Notes under the pieces: generated by a model | Told to the model about the DNA's origin: nothing | What the model saw: only the letters and a program-made list of their open reading frames with translations | The model's database searches: none | Shown: positions 1 to 6,192 of the stretch, piece after piece | How positions within the stretch are numbered: the first letter of the stretch is position 1 | How the letters are laid out: each line of letters starts with the position of its first letter | Made by a program: the position numbers and the translations under genes | Origin: Actinomycetota bacterium | Lineage (GTDB): Bacteria > Actinomycetota > Acidimicrobiia > Acidimicrobiales > Ilumatobacteraceae | Assembly (NCBI GenBank): GCA_005793785.1 | Contig: SXPW01000015.1 | Coordinates: 1-10,372, forward strand | DNA length: 10,372 nucleotides | Direction: 5' to 3'

Positions 1-117
1 AAAAACGTCGTTCATGTCGCCACGGATGCGGGCAACCGTTTCGTCGCGAACGGTGATCTCGAGTCCGCAGCCGGCCTCACACAGCGGACAGGTGCGAATA
101 GCGATGCGCTCGGTCAT
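1..117 (-). CDS. Molybdopterin oxidoreductase, N-terminal fragment (cut by window edge)
   Basis: Thirty-nine codons read from the ATG at 117 leftwards off the window. The product begins MTERIAIRTCPLCEAGCG and continues through a VARIRGDMNDVF segment. The Cys pattern C-x2-C-x3-C at residues 10, 13 and 17 is the start of the [4Fe-4S]-binding domain that opens bis-MGD molybdenum or tungsten oxidoreductases (formate dehydrogenase/nitrate reductase superfamily); the RGD-x-DVF segment usually precedes the fourth cysteine, which would lie outside the window. No twin-arginine signal precedes the motif, so a cytoplasmic enzyme is likely. The substrate cannot be told from this fragment. The start lies 4 bp after the nrdR stop, which suggests co-transcription and translational coupling with nrdR. 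The reading frame is open to base 1. Confidence 0.8.
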   Translation of the reverse strand, partial: MTERIAIRTCPLCEAGCGLEITVRDETVARIRGDMNDVF

Positions 118-121
118 CGTG

Positions 122-598
122 TCACCGCTTCTTGCGCGGCTTGGCCGCAGTTCGTTTTTCGAGCATGGTGATTTCTCGTTTGAAGTCGGAGGCTTCGTCG
201 AAGCCTTTGTACACGCTGGCGAAGCGAAGGTATGCGACCTCATCCAATTTGCGCAAGCGTTCGAGCACCGCCTGTCCGACTTGGGAACTCGTCACGTCGC
301 CACCAGTCAAGCGCATGGCGTCCTCCACTTGCTCGGCCAATTCGGTGAGATTCTCGGGCGTGACGGGTCGACCCTTGGTGGCGGATTCCAAACCCATCAC
401 GATCTTGCTGCGGTCGAACGGCTCCTTGTCACCACTGCGTTTCAAAACGTACACCGGGAGTTCATCGATGCGCTCGTAGGTGGTGAACCGGGTGTCGCAC
501 TTGAGACACTGCCGGCGGCGGCGCACGGCGGCGCCGTCCTCGGCAGCCCGCGAGTCGAGGACTCGCGAGTCATCATGACCGCAACTGGGGCATCGCAC
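122..598 (-). CDS. nrdR: Transcriptional repressor NrdR
   Basis: A 158-residue protein of normal length for NrdR, the nucleotide-sensing repressor of ribonucleotide reductase operons. The N-terminal zinc ribbon has two Cys pairs, C3-x2-C6 and C31-x2-C34, with the usual arginine-rich stretch (RRRR, residues 26-29) before the second pair. The ATP-cone, which senses ATP/dATP, runs from about residue 49 to 139 (VYVLKRSG... to ...YKGFDEASDF). The C-terminus is a basic tail. The GTG start is chosen because the family begins M-x-CP-x-C; an ATG 5 bp inside is out of frame. It lies 37 bp behind the LysM gene and 4 bp before a molybdopterin oxidoreductase gene. The LysM-nrdR pair beside lexA matches mycobacteria and corynebacteria, where the LysM-type gene is SOS-induced. 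I see no convincing NrdR box inside the window. Confidence 0.97.
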   Translation of the reverse strand: MRCPSCGHDDSRVLDSRAAEDGAAVRRRRQCLKCDTRFTTYERIDELPVYVLKRSGDKEPFDRSKIVMGLESATKGRPVTPENLTELAEQVEDAMRLTGGDVTSSQVGQAVLERLRKLDEVAYLRFASVYKGFDEASDFKREITMLEKRTAAKPRKKR

Positions 599-601
599 GC
601 T

Positions 602-620
602 GCGCCAAGAGTAGTGGCGC
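602..620 (-). other. Small hairpin in the LysM-nrdR gap, just before the nrdR start
   Basis: A 6-bp perfect inverted repeat (GCGCCA / TGGCGC, 7-nt loop) fills half of the 37-bp gap and ends 3 nt before the nrdR GTG. There is no T-run after it, so it does not look like a strong terminator. There is also no clear Shine-Dalgarno sequence in front of nrdR. The hairpin could lower nrdR translation or act as an mRNA processing point. That role is inference from position only. Confidence 0.35.
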
Positions 621-635
621 GACGACCTCCCCCAT

Positions 636-1046
636 TCAGGGGATGCGGACGAGTTGACCGCTCGAGATCGCCGTGCCGTTCAGCCGGACGAGCTCGTCGA
701 CCACTTCGGTGATGCTCGCATTCGGTGCGATGCGCTCGCCAATCGACCACAAGGTGTCGCCTGGTTGGGCAACGATGTACTTGGGGGTCATGTTGCGTCC
801 GGTGGAGTCGACCGCGGTGGCGCTTGAACCAAAGAGCGAAAACACGCTGATGATGGCGGCCAGCGCGATGGCGATCATCGTGACGATGACCCCCGTACGA
901 CGGCGTCGATACACGCGGCGGATCTCCCGCGTTCGCGCAGCCTGGTGAATGACCTCGCGACGCGACTTCACACTCGACGTGGAGGCACGAGGCGCACGAC
1001 GACGGGTGGTGGGCTGGAGTTGTCCAGCAAGAACGATGGTGGCCAT
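636..1046 (-). CDS. Membrane-anchored LysM protein, probable SOS-induced cell division inhibitor (ChiZ/DivS/YneA-like)
   Basis: A 136-residue protein with three parts: a basic cytoplasmic N-terminus (about 1-50, many Arg), one hydrophobic membrane segment (about 52-76, TGVIVTMIAIALAAIISVF), and a C-terminal LysM domain (about 89-135, starting KYIVAQPGDTLWSIGE) that ends at the last residue. LysM binds peptidoglycan, so the C-terminus should face the wall. The ATG at 1046 is chosen because an AAAGGAA ribosome site lies 6 bp upstream; the longer reading frame runs through the SOS operators. Position and architecture match the SOS division inhibitors encoded opposite lexA: Rv2719c/ChiZ in Mycobacterium, DivS in Corynebacterium and YneA in Bacillus. 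The function is inferred from this synteny and from the LexA sites in its promoter, since sequence similarity outside LysM is expected to be low. Confidence 0.85.
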   Translation of the reverse strand: MATIVLAGQLQPTTRRRAPRASTSSVKSRREVIHQAARTREIRRVYRRRRTGVIVTMIAIALAAIISVFSLFGSSATAVDSTGRNMTPKYIVAQPGDTLWSIGERIAPNASITEVVDELVRLNGTAISSGQLVRIP

Positions 1047-1052
1047 GGGGGA

Positions 1053-1059
1053 TTCCTTT
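1053..1059 (-). promoter_or_regulatory. Ribosome binding site of the LysM gene
   Basis: AAAGGAA on the minus strand, 6 bp before the ATG at 1046. It is one of the two clear Shine-Dalgarno sites in the window and fixes the start of the LysM gene against a longer in-frame reading to 1157. Confidence 0.75.
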
Positions 1060-1075
1060 CGGGTGGGTGGTGGGG

Positions 1076-1089
1076 CGAACAGGTGTTCT
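1076..1089. promoter_or_regulatory. LexA operator (SOS box A)
   Basis: CGAACAGGTGTTCT contains both half sites GAAC and GTTC with 4-bp spacing, matching the actinobacterial SOS box. It lies just downstream of the predicted transcription start of the LysM gene (about +8 to +21), where bound LexA would act as a roadblock. Confidence 0.85.
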
Positions 1090-1102
1090 CCCCTCGGCTT
1101 CC

Positions 1103-1131
1103 ACCATAGCGAACGGGTGTTCGTAGTGCAA
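1103..1131 (-). promoter_or_regulatory. Predicted promoter of the LysM-nrdR operon
   Basis: On the minus strand, TTGCAC (1131-1126) is followed by a 17-bp spacer and TATGGT (1108-1103), a good match to a housekeeping-sigma promoter. SOS box B fills most of the spacer. The predicted start is near 1096, giving a leader of about 50 nt that contains SOS box A and the ribosome site. Confidence 0.7.
1110..1123. promoter_or_regulatory. LexA operator (SOS box B)
   Basis: CGAACGGGTGTTCG is the best SOS box in the window: both half sites are perfect and the outer C/G pair is symmetric. It sits between the -35 and -10 of the LysM promoter, so LexA binding should exclude RNA polymerase. Confidence 0.93.
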
Positions 1132-1140
1132 CCCCCCGCG

Positions 1141-1163
1141 AAACCCAAGCCCCACAAGGGTTT
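1141..1163. repeat. Short inverted repeat between the two divergent promoters
   Basis: AAACCC at 1141-1146 is mirrored by GGGTTT at 1158-1163, leaving an 11-bp centre. It lies between the LysM promoter and the lexA promoter. It could be a site for another regulator, but 6-bp arms are short enough to arise by chance. Confidence 0.2.
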
Positions 1164-1184
1164 GCGAGGAGTTGGGGGATTCTA

Positions 1185-1198
1185 CGAACATGTGTTTG
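1185..1198. promoter_or_regulatory. LexA operator (SOS box C)
   Basis: CGAACATGTGTTTG has a perfect left half site and one mismatch in the right (GTTT for GTTC). It overlaps the first three bases of the predicted lexA -35 element, consistent with autorepression. Confidence 0.75.
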
Positions 1199-1231
1199 AC
1201 CTTGGGGGCGAACAGGCGTACGCTTGTGCAC
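1196..1231 (+). promoter_or_regulatory. Predicted lexA promoter, leaderless
   Basis: TTGACC (1196-1201), a 17-bp spacer and TACGCT (1219-1224) form a good promoter. The lexA ATG begins 7 bp after the -10, about where transcription should start, and no Shine-Dalgarno sequence is present. The transcript is therefore probably leaderless, as is common in actinobacteria. SOS boxes C and D overlap the -35 and -10 respectively. Confidence 0.7.
1209..1222. promoter_or_regulatory. Weak LexA operator (SOS box D)
   Basis: CGAACAGGCGTACG keeps the left half site and has one mismatch in the right (GTAC for GTTC). It overlaps the lexA -10 element. Its centre is 24 bp from that of box C, so two LexA dimers could bind on nearly the same face of the helix. 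Confidence 0.55.
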
Positions 1232-1882
1232 ATGACTGCAGACAACACCAATCCCATCTCCCGACTCGGCGATCGCCAACGCAAGATCCTCGTGTACATC
1301 GACCAGTGCATGCGCGAACGTGGATATCCACCGTCGGTTCGCGAGATCGGCGAGGCCGTCGGACTTTCCTCCTCCGCCACCGTGCACAACCACCTGGCCA
1401 ACCTGCAGGAACTCGGGTACCTGCGCCGCGACCCGACCAAGCCACGCGCCATCGAGGTGCGCTACGACGCATCCTCCGGAGTCACCATGGAGCGACGCCC
1501 CGCGAAATACATCCCGCTCGTTGGCGAGGTCGCTGCCGGTGTCAACGTGCTCGCCCAGGAAAACGTGGAAGACCTCGTGCCACTGCCGATGGACTTCACG
1601 GGTGACGGCGAACTCTTCATGTTGAAGGTACGCGGCGAGTCGATGATCGAAGCCGGCATTCTCTACGGCGACTTCGTCGTCTGTCGCCAACAGAACGTCG
1701 CGAGAAACGGCGATGTCGTGGTGGTCGGAATCCCCGGTGACGAAGCAACGGTGAAAACCTTCAAGCGCGATGGCAACAAGGTGGTGCTCGTGCCGTCGAA
1801 TGCGTCGATGCAACCGATGGTGTTCGACCCGTCCGACGTCTCCATCTTCGGCAAAGTGGTGACCGTGCTGCGAAGGCTGTAA
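1232..1882 (+). CDS. lexA: SOS repressor LexA
   Basis: A 216-residue LexA of usual length. The N-terminal winged helix-turn-helix (about 13-76, with VREIGEAVGLSSSATVHNHL as the recognition region) binds SOS boxes. The self-cleavage bond is Ala102-Gly103 in VAAGV. The C-terminal S24 peptidase domain has the catalytic dyad Ser137 (RGESM) and Lys175 (ATVKTF). RecA bound to single-stranded DNA triggers cleavage, lifting repression of damage genes. The ATG at 1232 is chosen because the usual LexA start fits here and the -10 element ends 7 bp upstream; a longer reading to 1172 would run through the promoter. The gene diverges from the LysM gene over shared SOS boxes and should repress itself. Its last codons and stop lie inside the first copy of a tandem hairpin repeat. 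Confidence 0.98.
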   Translation: MTADNTNPISRLGDRQRKILVYIDQCMRERGYPPSVREIGEAVGLSSSATVHNHLANLQELGYLRRDPTKPRAIEVRYDASSGVTMERRPAKYIPLVGEVAAGVNVLAQENVEDLVPLPMDFTGDGELFMLKVRGESMIEAGILYGDFVVCRQQNVARNGDVVVVGIPGDEATVKTFKRDGNKVVLVPSNASMQPMVFDPSDVSIFGKVVTVLRRL

Positions 1883-1895
1883 GCCGAAGCAGCAC
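1865..1895 (+). terminator. Hairpin over the lexA stop codon (repeat copy 1)
   Basis: Outer stem GTGCTGC/GCAGCAC (7 bp), a symmetric GAA/GAA internal loop, inner stem GGCT/AGCC (4 bp) and a 3-nt GTA loop. The lexA TAA (1880-1882) lies at the tip. There is no T-run, as is frequent for actinobacterial terminators, so the terminator role is tentative. Copies 2 and 3 follow at 40-bp steps. Confidence 0.45.
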
Positions 1896-1972
1896 CACCA
1901 AGACCTGCTGCGAAGGCTGTAAGCCGAAGCAGCACCATCAACACCTGCTGCGAAGGCTGTAAGCCGAAGCAG
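1866..1972. repeat. Three-copy tandem hairpin repeat, 40-bp period
   Basis: A 27-bp core occurs at 1866-1892, 1906-1932 and 1946-1972. Each copy begins TGCTGCGAAGG, has CTGTAAG in the middle and ends CCGAAGCAG. The cores are identical; the 13-bp linkers between them differ at two positions. Each core can fold as a two-part hairpin with a GAA/GAA purine internal loop. Copy 1 is the lexA 3' end, so the array probably arose by tandem duplication of that end. It fills the whole convergent gap between lexA and the aminotransferase gene (1883-1972) and touches the latter's stop codon. Confidence 0.93.
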
Positions 1973-1973
1973 T
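1946..1973 (-). terminator. Hairpin directly after the aminotransferase stop (repeat copy 3)
   Basis: On the minus strand the TAA of the aminotransferase gene (1975-1973) is followed at once by the repeat hairpin: CTGC/GCAG outer stem (plus one possible G-T pair), TTC/TTC internal loop, and GGCT/AGCC inner stem. Its position suits a transcript end for the six-gene minus-strand run; copies 2 and 1 come next as back-ups. No T-run is present. Confidence 0.4.
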
Positions 1974-3079
1974 TAACGGAGTCGCTTGGCCAGTAATTCG
2001 ATCCGGTCGTCGGGCTGGACCACCGCAACGCGCACGTTGTTGGCACCGCCCGCACCATAGAAATCCCCCGGGCTCACGAGCGCTCCCCCGTCACGCGCCA
2101 ACCGCTCGGCGAATGACCAGCCATCGCCCGCGTCGAACCACAGATAAAAACCGCCGGCTGGCTGCGAGATCGAAAGACCGGACCATCCCGACAGGATCTC
2201 CGCCGTGCGGGCGAGCCGACGTGAGTACACCTCCCGTTGGGTTGCAACGTGTGCGTCGTCGTTCAACGCCACCACTCCGGCCGCCTGCGCGGGTCCGGGC
2301 ACCATCATGCCCACGTGCTTGCGCACCTCCTTCAAGTAGTCCACAATCTCCCGGTCGCCGGCGTAGAACGCCACGCGTACGCCAGCCAAGTTCGACCGCT
2401 TGGAGAGCGAGTGCAGTGCGACGACGCCCTCCAAACCGTGCTGCAAGATGGTCTCGCCCTTACGACTCCACGTGAACTCCACGTAGCACTCGTCGCTGAA
2501 CACCGGCACGCCGTTGCTGCGACCCCAGGTGGCGGCTGCGGCCAGGTCGTCGAGCGCACCGGTCGGATTGCTCGGTGAATTCACCCACAACATGAGTGCG
2601 CGCGCCGCATCGGCGGCACTGATTGCCGACAAGTCGAGCCCGCCGCTCGTGTTCATTGGCACCGGCACGGCACGGCATCCTGCGAGTGTCGCACCCATTT
2701 CGTACGTGGGATACGCAACGGCCGGGAAGAGCACGGTGTCGCGGTCTGGCCGGCGCAGTTTCATGTACTGCGGTGTGCTGGCGACGAATTCCTTGGATCC
2801 GACGCAGGCGGCAATCTGGGTGACCGGCACGTCGATGGCGAAACGTCGGCGCATCCACTCACTCGCGGCTGAACGCAGCGGTGCTGAGCCGATGCTGGCG
2901 GGATAGCCGCGCTCGGTGTTCGACGACGAGAGCGCCGCCACCACCGCGGGGGTCGGTGCATCGCAGGGCGTGCCGATGGAGAGGTCGATCACTCCACCGT
3001 CGTGTTTGGCCGCAAACGTGGCGAGCGCGTCGAGTCGGTCGTACGGATACGGCGGCGGTACGAACGGTTGGGCGGTCAT
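1973..3079 (-). CDS. dapC: PLP-dependent aminotransferase, probable N-succinyldiaminopimelate aminotransferase (DapC)
   Basis: A 368-residue fold-type I aminotransferase. Visible signatures: the NSPSNPTG loop (167-174, Asn171), Asp196 and Tyr199 (SDECY) for the cofactor ring, Schiff-base Lys227 in SLSKRSN, and Arg350 (NNVRVAV) for the substrate carboxylate. DapC moves an amino group from glutamate to the succinylated keto-pimelate in lysine and diaminopimelate synthesis. The PLP family is certain; the substrate rests on resemblance to actinobacterial DapC proteins and on dapF in the same run. Another aminotransferase activity remains possible. The ATG at 3079 is preferred over a TTG at 3121 that overlaps hflX; neither has a clear ribosome site. 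It is the last gene of the minus-strand run, 28 bp after hflX. Confidence 0.78.
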   Translation of the reverse strand: MTAQPFVPPPYPYDRLDALATFAAKHDGGVIDLSIGTPCDAPTPAVVAALSSSNTERGYPASIGSAPLRSAASEWMRRRFAIDVPVTQIAACVGSKEFVASTPQYMKLRRPDRDTVLFPAVAYPTYEMGATLAGCRAVPVPMNTSGGLDLSAISAADAARALMLWVNSPSNPTGALDDLAAAATWGRSNGVPVFSDECYVEFTWSRKGETILQHGLEGVVALHSLSKRSNLAGVRVAFYAGDREIVDYLKEVRKHVGMMVPGPAQAAGVVALNDDAHVATQREVYSRRLARTAEILSGWSGLSISQPAGGFYLWFDAGDGWSFAERLARDGGALVSPGDFYGAGGANNVRVAVVQPDDRIELLAKRLR

Positions 3080-3107
3080 GCGGAGTGCGTGACGGTGAGT
3101 GGAACGG

Positions 3108-4403
3108 TCATTGGACGACAAATTCTGTCAGGCGCCCGCGCGATGCGTCGGCCAGTCGAGCCCTGACCCGAATCCCGCCGTCCTCATGGGACGTGGACAC
3201 CACTTCACCCTCGCGATGCAACGACGCCATCACGTCGCCGCGCTCGTACGGAACCAGCAGTTCCACGACTGCAGTCAGCGAACGAACGCGATCCGAGATG
3301 GTGCGCAAGAGATCGTCGATCCCCTCGCCGGTCACGGCTGAGATGGCCACCGATCCCGGATGGTCGTACACCAGTCGCTTGGCGGCATCGTGGTCGGCAT
3401 CAGCCTTGTTGAACACCAGTAGTTCAGGGACGCGATCGGCGGAAATCTCACCGAGCACCTCGCGCACCGCGGTGATTTGTCCGAGTGGATCGACCGCACT
3501 CGAGTCCACCACGTGCACCAACAAATCGCTGCGCGTGGCCACCTCGAGCGTGCTCTTGAACGCCTCGATCAGCGTGTGCGGAAGGCGACGGATGAAGCCG
3601 ACCGTGTCGGTGAGCAGCACGGGCTCACCTCCCGGCAACGACAATCGTCGCGTGGTCGGATCGAGCGTGGCGAACAGTCGATTCTCCACGAGGACGCCGG
3701 CGTCGGTGAGACGATTCAGCAGCGTCGATTTTCCGGCGTTGGTGTAGCCGACGATGGTCACGTTCGCAAGGCCGCTACGCGAACGGCCCTTTCGTTGTTC
3801 GTCGCGGGTACGTTGCAGTTCGCGTAGTTCGCGTTCCAACTTGGCGATGCGGTCGTTGATCCGTCGTCGGTCGGTTTCGAGTTTCGTCTCGCCCGGTCCA
3901 CGCGTGCCGATACCGCCACCCTGTTGCGTGAGACCCGCACTTGCTCCACGCCGAATTCGAGGCAACCGGTATCGCATCAGCGCCAACTCCACCTGCGCCT
4001 TGCCCTCGAGTGTGTGGCTGTTCTGGGCGAAGATGTCGAGAATCACCGCGGTGCGGTCGATTGCGGTACGGCCGAGCGTCTTTTCCAGGTTGTACTGCTG
4101 GGCTGGTGCCAATTCGTTGTCGAACACCACGGTGTCGGCGTCGACGGCAAGGCAGGTCGCCTTCAACTCCTCCACCTTGCCCTTGCCGATGAATGACGCC
4201 GGGTCGGGCTTGTGTCGACGTTGCGTGAGTCGGGCCACGACGTCGGCACCTGCGGTGTCCACCAAGCGTTCGAGTTCGTCCAAACTTTCGTTGGTGTCGT
4301 CGTCATCGCGACCCTCGAGTGTCACACCGACGAGCACGATCTTCTCCCGAATCGTGCGTTCGATGAGCGTGCGACCGAGTGCCTCCTGGTACGGCGACGT
4401 CAC
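3108..4403 (-). CDS. hflX: GTPase HflX, ribosome-splitting factor
   Basis: A 431-residue protein, close to the usual HflX length. The N-terminal HflX domain (about 20-110) is followed by the glycine-rich GGGIGTRGPGE segment (162-172), a helical coiled region (175-205), and the G domain: P-loop GYTNAGKS (219-226), DTVGF (266-270), NKAD (332-335) and SAV (355-357). HflX binds the 50S subunit and splits stalled ribosomes, notably in stress. The GTG start overlaps the dapF stop by 4 bp (GTGA), a sign of translational coupling. The order miaA-dapF-hflX is typical of actinobacteria. All G-motifs are intact, so an active GTPase is expected. Confidence 0.96.
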   Translation of the reverse strand: MTSPYQEALGRTLIERTIREKIVLVGVTLEGRDDDDTNESLDELERLVDTAGADVVARLTQRRHKPDPASFIGKGKVEELKATCLAVDADTVVFDNELAPAQQYNLEKTLGRTAIDRTAVILDIFAQNSHTLEGKAQVELALMRYRLPRIRRGASAGLTQQGGGIGTRGPGETKLETDRRRINDRIAKLERELRELQRTRDEQRKGRSRSGLANVTIVGYTNAGKSTLLNRLTDAGVLVENRLFATLDPTTRRLSLPGGEPVLLTDTVGFIRRLPHTLIEAFKSTLEVATRSDLLVHVVDSSAVDPLGQITAVREVLGEISADRVPELLVFNKADADHDAAKRLVYDHPGSVAISAVTGEGIDDLLRTISDRVRSLTAVVELLVPYERGDVMASLHREGEVVSTSHEDGGIRVRARLADASRGRLTEFVVQ

Positions 4404-5272
4404 GAGGAGATTCCCATGGCGGCGGTCAGCGACACTTCGTGCGCACCGACGTGTTTGGCTGGTCCGGTGAGCGTCACGCGACCGCGCGACGGTGCATGGA
4501 CGGTGACGGTCGCGTCACCACCTGGCATGTGTACCACCACTTCGGTGCGATCATTGCCGGCTGGCACGAGCCCCCACCACAAGGCCGCCCACGCGCTCGC
4601 ACAGGCACCGGTACCGCAGGCCTTCGTGATACCTGCTCCACGTTCGTGCACCCGCATGGTGATGGCGTGCGGCTCCGGGCCGGGGGCGATCACCTCGAGG
4701 TTCACCTGCGGGACTTGCAGTCCGAGGTGCAGGATGTCGACCACGTTCACGTCGTCCACCCCCACGACGGTGTGCGGGTTACCCACCGACACGTGCATCA
4801 CCGGGCGATCCGGATGTGCACCGACTGCCGCCCAACCCTCCGGGGCAGTGATGGTGGTGATCTCACCCATGTCGATGCTCGCCACGACCGAGTCACCGTC
4901 GCGTTCTCCGACGGTCACGTCGCGAATTCCGGCATCGGTGTGCAATCGATACGTGCGTTCGCCCCGCGCCGCATCGGCACGGAACAACGCATGGGCGAAA
5001 CATCGGGCACCGTTGCCGCTCATTTCGGCGCTCGAGCCGTCACTGTTGAACAAGCGCATGCGAACGTTGACGTCGTCCATTCGATCCAGCAGCAGCAGAC
5101 CGTCGGCGCCAATCCCCGTTCGTCGATTGCACCATGCCCGCGCCGCGACGGGCCAGTCGATGGATTGCGGGTCACGCAGTGTTGGTCCCGTTGAGTCGCC
5201 CTGGGAGCGAACGTCGCCGAGGTCGAGCACGAGAAAATCGTTGCCCCAGGCATCGAACTTGTTGACTCGCAT
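4400..5272 (-). CDS. dapF: Diaminopimelate epimerase
   Basis: A 290-residue DapF. It converts LL- to meso-diaminopimelate, the precursor of lysine and of the peptidoglycan cross-link. Both catalytic cysteines are present: Cys91 in SGNGARC and Cys219 in KACGTGAC. The substrate-binding GNPH (164-167) and ERGAG (210-214) segments are also visible. The N-terminus reads MRVNKFDAWGNDF, a variant of the usual K-x-HG-x-GNDF. The ATG at 5272 has a good ribosome site (GAGGAA, 5 bp upstream). It follows miaA by 21 bp and overlaps hflX by 4 bp. Together with the dapC-like gene two places downstream it puts two steps of the same pathway in one run. Confidence 0.97.
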   Translation of the reverse strand: MRVNKFDAWGNDFLVLDLGDVRSQGDSTGPTLRDPQSIDWPVAARAWCNRRTGIGADGLLLLDRMDDVNVRMRLFNSDGSSAEMSGNGARCFAHALFRADAARGERTYRLHTDAGIRDVTVGERDGDSVVASIDMGEITTITAPEGWAAVGAHPDRPVMHVSVGNPHTVVGVDDVNVVDILHLGLQVPQVNLEVIAPGPEPHAITMRVHERGAGITKACGTGACASAWAALWWGLVPAGNDRTEVVVHMPGGDATVTVHAPSRGRVTLTGPAKHVGAHEVSLTAAMGISS

Positions 5273-5277
5273 CAGCG

Positions 5278-5283
5278 TTCCTC
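5278..5283 (-). promoter_or_regulatory. Ribosome binding site of dapF
   Basis: GAGGAA on the minus strand, 5 bp before the dapF ATG. It is strong compared with the other genes of the run, most of which have no clear site, so dapF may be translated independently of miaA. Confidence 0.65.
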
Positions 5284-5293
5284 GTCCATATGC

Positions 5294-6190
5294 CTATCGC
5301 AGGTGCCCGAGAACCCGCGGCGCCACCTCCGCGACGGGATCGTGGGACACGGTCACCCACTCGATCCGTGGGTCACGGCGGAACCACCGTTCCTGTCGCA
5401 CGGCGAACTGGCGCGTATGCAACACGATCTGGGAGACGGCCTCGTCGAGCGATGTTTCGCCCGCAAGATGCGCGAGGAGTTCGCGGTAGCCGAGCGCTTG
5501 GCGGGCTTCCTTCGACAACGAATATTTCTCCGACAACAACCGCACCTCGTCGAGCAGTCCGCTCGCCATCATCGCATGGACACGGCGTTCGATACGTTGC
5601 GACAGCGTGTCGCGCGACCAGACGATGCCAATTTGTCGCACTTCGCTGGGTGGATACGCGCCGGTGCCGGGCCCGAACGACGAGAACGGTCGACCACTCC
5701 CGATGCACACCTCAAGCGCCCGCTCGATGCGGCGGCGATTCGACTTGTCCGAGCGTGACGCCGCGACCGGATCGAGTTCGTTCAATCGCGCATAGAGAAC
5801 CGCCACGTCCGGCTCGGCTTGCAGCTCGGCTCGGACTTCCGGCCATTCACCGGGCAACTGCAGGTCGTCGATCACCGCCGTGAGATACAAGCCAGTTCCG
5901 GCCACGAAAATCGCCGATGCTCCGGATTGGGCGATGTGCTCGCGAGCGGTTGCCGCGTGCACTTTGTAGTCCGCCACGGTGAACCGTTCATCGGGATCGA
6001 CGAGGTCCACACCATGGTGCGGCACCGTGGCGCGGTCGGCGAGCGTCGGCTTCGCGGTTCCGATGTCCATCTCGCGGTACACCTGCATGGCGTCGACCGC
6101 AACGATGTGTGCACCCGTCTCACGTGCCACGGCCATCGCCACGTCGCTCTTCCCGCTCGCCGTCGGGGCAACGATCGCGATTTGTTGCAT
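5294..6190 (-). CDS. miaA: tRNA dimethylallyltransferase MiaA
   Basis: A 298-residue enzyme that adds a dimethylallyl group to N6 of A37 in tRNAs reading UNN codons. Visible: P-loop APTASGKS (8-15), DAMQVYR with catalytic Asp33 followed by MDIGTAKP (41-48), GTGLYL (98-103), and the C-terminal LGYREL (233-238) and RQFAVRQERWFR (260-271) tRNA/diphosphate regions. The DAMQ form, instead of DSMQ, also occurs in mycobacterial MiaA and is not a defect. The ATG at 6190 starts 2 bp after the miaB stop, so the two genes are probably translated together; no separate ribosome site is clear. Its product is the substrate for MiaB. Confidence 0.97.
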   Translation of the reverse strand: MQQIAIVAPTASGKSDVAMAVARETGAHIVAVDAMQVYREMDIGTAKPTLADRATVPHHGVDLVDPDERFTVADYKVHAATAREHIAQSGASAIFVAGTGLYLTAVIDDLQLPGEWPEVRAELQAEPDVAVLYARLNELDPVAASRSDKSNRRRIERALEVCIGSGRPFSSFGPGTGAYPPSEVRQIGIVWSRDTLSQRIERRVHAMMASGLLDEVRLLSEKYSLSKEARQALGYRELLAHLAGETSLDEAVSQIVLHTRQFAVRQERWFRRDPRIEWVTVSHDPVAEVAPRVLGHLR

Positions 6191-6192
6191 GC

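Noticed and set aside
1047..1157. Longer start for the LysM protein
   Set aside because: It would read through both SOS boxes and the promoter, while the ATG at 1046 has a good ribosome site.
1866..1972. CRISPR array
   Set aside because: Only three units, 13-bp linkers that are nearly the same, and copy 1 is the lexA coding end; no cas genes are near.
3080..3121. TTG start for the aminotransferase overlapping hflX
   Set aside because: A rare start with no ribosome site and no family similarity in the extra 14 residues; the ATG at 3079 gives normal length.
3251..3263. SOS-like GAAC...GTTC inside hflX
   Set aside because: The half sites are separated by 5 bp instead of 4 and lie within coding sequence far from any promoter.
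5272..5289. Five-codon mini-ORF (MDEER) overlapping the dapF start as TGATG
   Set aside because: It is formed mainly by the dapF ribosome site itself and has no ribosome site of its own, so it is probably chance.
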